Positions 59,971-64,000 of a DNA stretch of 64,000 nucleotides are shown here, piece by piece. Position 1 is the stretch's first letter. The number at the start of each line of letters is the position of its first letter. A program made the translations under genes and the position numbers. Source of the stretch: Macrobrachium rosenbergii (Eukaryota; Arthropoda; Malacostraca; Decapoda; Palaemonidae); assembly GCF_040412425.1 (NCBI RefSeq), contig NC_089743.1, positions 87,420,971 through 87,484,970 on the forward strand, read 5' to 3'. A model generated the notes under the pieces. The model worked only from the letters and a program-made list of their open reading frames with translations, was not told where the DNA came from and did not search any database.

Positions 59971-60249
59971 GAATGAATGCATGTACTGTGTGTGTATTTT
60001 CCCAGACATTCCCCTTCCGGTCCCCAGCACATAATTGAAGACGAGGACGTCCGCCAGAGCCATGCACTTCTCCATCCCAGTCGTATGCCACAGCAATCAT
60101 AATTGACTGCTTAAGTCAACAGAGGCACAATCTGTGTTAACAGAACTTGCCTAAATTGTTCCTCCTCTCCAGGAAACCAAACAAGGTTCGTCTCAAAACC
60201 AAGGCAAGTGTCAGGACCACTGGATTAACAGGCTCGTGTATGTATTTAG

Positions 60250-60322
60250 GTATACATACACATACATACATACATACATACATACAATATATACTTACAT
60301 GTACATATACATACACATACAT

Positions 60323-60375
<53 letters not shown>

Positions 60376-60446
60376 CTCAAAGGACCTCCTTTTTAGTAAT
60401 TCTACTAATGCACAGAACAATTGTATATGTGATAAAGTTAATATAC

Positions 60447-60530
<84 letters not shown>
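60250..60530. repeat. (CATA)n and (AT)n simple repeat cluster
   Basis: CATA runs (60257 to 60326), then an AT run (60327 to 60373), a short unique piece, and a second AT run (60453 to 60520) ending in CACA. Confidence 0.9.
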
Positions 60531-63075
60531 ACACGAGCATTGTGTTGTGTTTTCCTCTGCCCATGAAACAACAGAAGCAAAGGAAAAAAACAACAAACAA
60601 ACAAGGGAAATTCACAAACATTCTGTACAATTAAATTCACGCACTTCCAATGTTTGTTCGTCGTATCGCAATTAAGTTGATATTGACATTCGTAACTTCC
60701 ACATATTATACCGAAACAAAATTTATTTTTTCTAATTTTTTGTACAGAGTGGACACAAGCTATATACCTGAATATTCAAATACGATAGTTAGCTTCCCTA
60801 TGGCATTTTAATTAGACAAAAATAAATATGCTGAGTTTGTACCCGCACTGGTATAATTGTGCTCTTGTTCTTCGAAAGCTTATGGGAATTTGTAGCAATG
60901 CCGCTAAGCCTTTGCAAAGCCCCATTCATTAATCGATCTGCAAGACTACCATCAATGACTTGCGGAGAAAATTCTCTTTGAAACCCTTTCGAAAACTTGA
61001 CGTCATGACATCATAAGCTGAAGGAAAGATGAAATATCAGACAATAACCTTGACGGAGGGTATTACTGAAATTCCTCGTGATGCGAACCGAGTTTTTCTT
61101 TCATATCATAGTTTTGTTAGGTTCACTTAATCCCCCTCATTTGCCCAGGCCCGAATAAATCTGGGAAACAGAAGTGCTAAGGTAGACAATCAGCCTTCTC
61201 TTTCGGCTTCTTCTCAGGTGACGTGTAAATCAACACGGAAAACGGTCTTAAGTTTCACGTGTTCCGTGCTGGGATCTATGGGGTCAGATTGACAAAAACT
61301 GTTAAGACGTTATTTGTAATTAACCTGCTTCCATTCCCACGCAGACAGTTATGGATAAGCCCATCAATGATGGTTATTTCTCTTTTACACTTTCTGTCCG
61401 TACACACCAGGTCACGAAAATAAAAAAAAATATATCTTTTATGTTGACCTTATAATTACGCATTCCAACTACCTAACCACTAAGGACTAAAGTCATAAAA
61501 AAACTTATTGGTTTTTATTAGATTTCCTTGGATTTTATTAGACTCGACGACGAAAATGCATGAACCGGCGAAAGGATGTGGAGATTAATCACCATCATAA
61601 ATTATACAAACAACTTATAATTTCTTTGCTATAATGTTCATTGATGTTATTTATGCTTACCGCCACCACGTGATTTTCCACATGCCACACTTACCATTCC
61701 TTTAAGAAGCTGTTGACGAGCATTTTTTCTGACGTCATACGAAAGCTTACCTGAAGGTCATAATCAGAACCTTAAAAATGAAAAGATTCAACGAAAAGTT
61801 TATGTGATCTTATCCGGTGGAAAAATGCCAGGACAGTAGGCTCCTCACGAGTAAAAACAAAATCTTTCCCGAGGTAAATGGGCAGACGGAAACGTTAAGT
61901 CAACTCTGCTTCTTTTTAGGAGCAATAAATCATCAGAACAACGCTAGATACCTGCCCAACAACCGACAGGCAACGACAGCAATTGCGAGCTGAAGGGGGA
62001 AGGGAAATGCAAGGAATTGGACACACGATGATCACTGTTCCCATTTATTCTCTCACCTCATTACCACTAATGCTTATCGAAATACCCAAGATCGACCTCG
62101 AAAGTGGGAAACAATTCAGGCTTATGGAAGTCAGTGAACTGTGGTTGTTCACAACTAGGATGGAGAAGCGGATGGGATAGCGACCTCATTCCAAAAAACT
62201 GGCTGAGAATCGAGAGGCTACCACCTTCTGGTGTCAGTCACTTCCTGTAAGGGGAAAGGAGAAGGTTAAAATAATGAAGTATGCACAGCAGTTAATATGA
62301 ACGTTGGCATTACCTACTTTTAGCCAAAGAAATACACATTTAGGCTATTTGGTGTTTGTTTTCAGGACGATGAACAAATTAATTAGTAAATCAGATGGAA
62401 CTTCCCACCTATACCAACTACTTGGGAAAAAACAATAGGACTTGAATCGCCGAGGCGTTATCGAACAAGTTCGACTAGTTTACTGTTATATGTAGTTAGG
62501 TATTGAACCGCCCTCCGTTTCCTCTCTCTCTCTCTCTCTCTGAGTCCGACCTCTATGCGCGTTCTTGCGTGATCTTATATATCTAAGTCTTACACAGGCA
62601 GAAATGCAACAGGGCTGTAACTGGTATAGGTGAAGAGAGACGACGGTGATGTACGCACACTGTAAGCAGTAATTTTAATGGAGCCATTCATAAATTAAAA
62701 ACTTTTACACCCATATAAATTAATTATTACTGTTAATGTTACTACATTATTCTTAACTCTTATTTCTACTATCATAAATATCATTACTATCACACGATCA
62801 TAATTATTATCTGTACACAACACTAGATATATGACAAGTAAGAAAAATTCTACCATTACGAAACAGAGAAAAGAATTATCATCATTCCAATTACCAGTAT
62901 TAAACAGACAGACAAGATAAGTAAACAAATTCTACACAGCCAAAACACTGATGTTTTCAATGCAAACAAGTAAATAAACAAATAAATAAACGAAGTAAAA
63001 ATAAGATGATCAGGCTACGGAAGCCTTAGTGATTAAGAGAGAGATGTCTGTACTAATCAGCGGACAAAGGCATCC

Positions 63076-63078
<3 letters not shown>
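60531..63078. other. Unassigned sequence, no gene seen
   Basis: About 2.5 kb with chance ORFs only and a nine-unit (CT)n run at 62522 to 62541. Confidence 0.5.

Positions 63079-63134
<56 letters not shown>
63079..63134. repeat. (GA)n microsatellite
   Basis: About 28 GA units. Confidence 0.95.
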
Positions 63135-63638
63135 GGGCTGTTCTATCAATCAAGCAATCAGGGAGGTTGACGTTTCGGCGACACACGGCATAAACATTGT
63201 TTTCAACCCGAAGATGACGTAAGCGATATGGTCTTTCAGCCTCCTCTTCAGGTGGCATTAAAAATGAACTAGTAAAATGCGCGAATATGGCCAGCGGTAA
63301 ATCGTCTGCTGACATTCTAATTGTGTAGTTTTCCAGGATACTGTATTCTCAATTTACTATGTTTATTAAGTTAGGCTGCAGAAGTTTAATGCTCTAAAAT
63401 CACTGAATAAAATGGGCATCACTACCTCCATTCCTTTTAAATAAACGAATGTCTAAACAAACTTTATATCTCATGATATTTAATCTATATTTCCTCTTCC
63501 GAAATTCATATTCAACTTTACCTACGTTTAATCTAAACACATGTTTACCTTACCTTGACAAGGAAACCCTAGTAAATTAATCAATATGCGCAATCGAGTT
63601 TTCTGTACAGCGTATAATGCTGTATGAAACTCTCAACC
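63135..63638. other. Unassigned sequence, no gene seen
   Basis: No ORF of note. The sequence leads into the repeat at the right edge. Confidence 0.4.
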
Positions 63639-63639
63639 G

Positions 63640-63935
63640 CGGCCCATGAAAATTTCAGTCACGGCCCGGTGGTGGACTGTGTTGTTGGCACCTACAGCGG
63701 TGCCAGACACACGATCATGGCTACCTTAAATATTTCATTAAATAAAATAAAAACGACTGAGGCTAGAGGGCTGCAATTTGGCATGTTTGATGACTGGAGG
63801 GTGGATGATCAACACACCAATTTGCAGCCCTCTAGCCTCAGTAGTTTTTAAGATCTGAGGGCGGACAGAAAAAGTGCGGACGGACAGACAAAGCCATCTT
63901 AACAGTTTTCCTTTACAGAACACTAAAACGGTTCT
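63640..63935. repeat. Dispersed repeat with a 25 bp inverted pair
   Basis: The block actgaggctagagggctgca (63758) is repeated inverted as tgcagccctctagcctcagt (63823), with about 45 bases between. The right side has ctgagggcggacagaaaaag and cggacggacagacaaagcc. The left side has ccgcggcccatgaaaatttc. I associate this block with dispersed repeats of palaemonid-type shrimps, but this is from memory and unproven. It has no coding capacity. Confidence 0.55.
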
Positions 63936-64000
63936 TACTTTTTCATTTCGGCAAAAACTAAGGTGCTTTCCTCATCACAAACGTTCAAATGCAAGAGATT

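Noticed and set aside
60147..60640. 139- and 132-codon ORFs rich in Tyr-Ile and His-Thr
   Set aside because: They are translations of AT, CATA and related simple repeats.

Overview
This is a eukaryotic, gene-poor, repeat-rich window. Long AT-rich introns, many (GA)n, (AT)n and (GTAT)n microsatellites, DIRS-, Penelope- and CR1-type retroelements and an arthropod-type Src gene point to a decapod crustacean. A caridean shrimp is my best guess, but it rests on general familiarity with such repeats and not on a search.

Only one protein-coding gene can be supported. It is a Src-family non-receptor tyrosine kinase of the Src42A type, on the minus strand, represented by its first three coding exons. 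Exon A (47238 to 47137) carries the myristoylation start MGNCFSSS. Exon B (36823 to 36474) carries the rest of the unique region and the whole SH3 domain. Exon C (13082 to 12961) carries the first part of the SH2 domain with the FLIRDSES motif. All three have GT-AG borders and their phases join exactly (0, then 2/1). The introns are about 10.3 kb and 23.4 kb. The third intron runs through the whole left end, so the rest of SH2 and the kinase domain should lie beyond position 1. A 5' UTR and candidate promoter sit at about 47.24 to 47.53 kb.

Left part (1 to 13 kb, intron 3): an inverted pair of Penelope-like fragments (2.5 to 4.26 kb), a LINE fragment (4.3 to 5.2 kb) and a nearly full-length decayed DIRS retrotransposon (5.2 to 11.5 kb) with inverted terminal repeats and gag, RT/RNase H and tyrosine recombinase remnants.

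Middle part (13 to 36 kb, intron 2): a LINE fragment, a TIR transposon with an internal duplication, a gag-like Ser/Lys-rich ORF, four copies of one TA-flanked MITE family, a long and a short member of a pogo-like family, a roughly 165 bp tandem array, a 119 bp 5S rRNA-like sequence with a partial second copy, and a CR1-like LINE inserted into an RNase H-bearing LINE.

Right part: intron 1 (37 to 47 kb) holds a tRNA-headed SINE sharing its 3' tail with the local CR1-like LINE, a TTA-flanked Harbinger-like MITE and a 1.9 kb CR1-like LINE. From 47.5 kb to the end is gene upstream or intergenic DNA with tandem Helitron-like units, dense microsatellites, a 280 bp foldback and a 3'-edge repeat. I found no operon, CRISPR or other prokaryotic features. 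Most open reading frames are chance ORFs or transposon debris.
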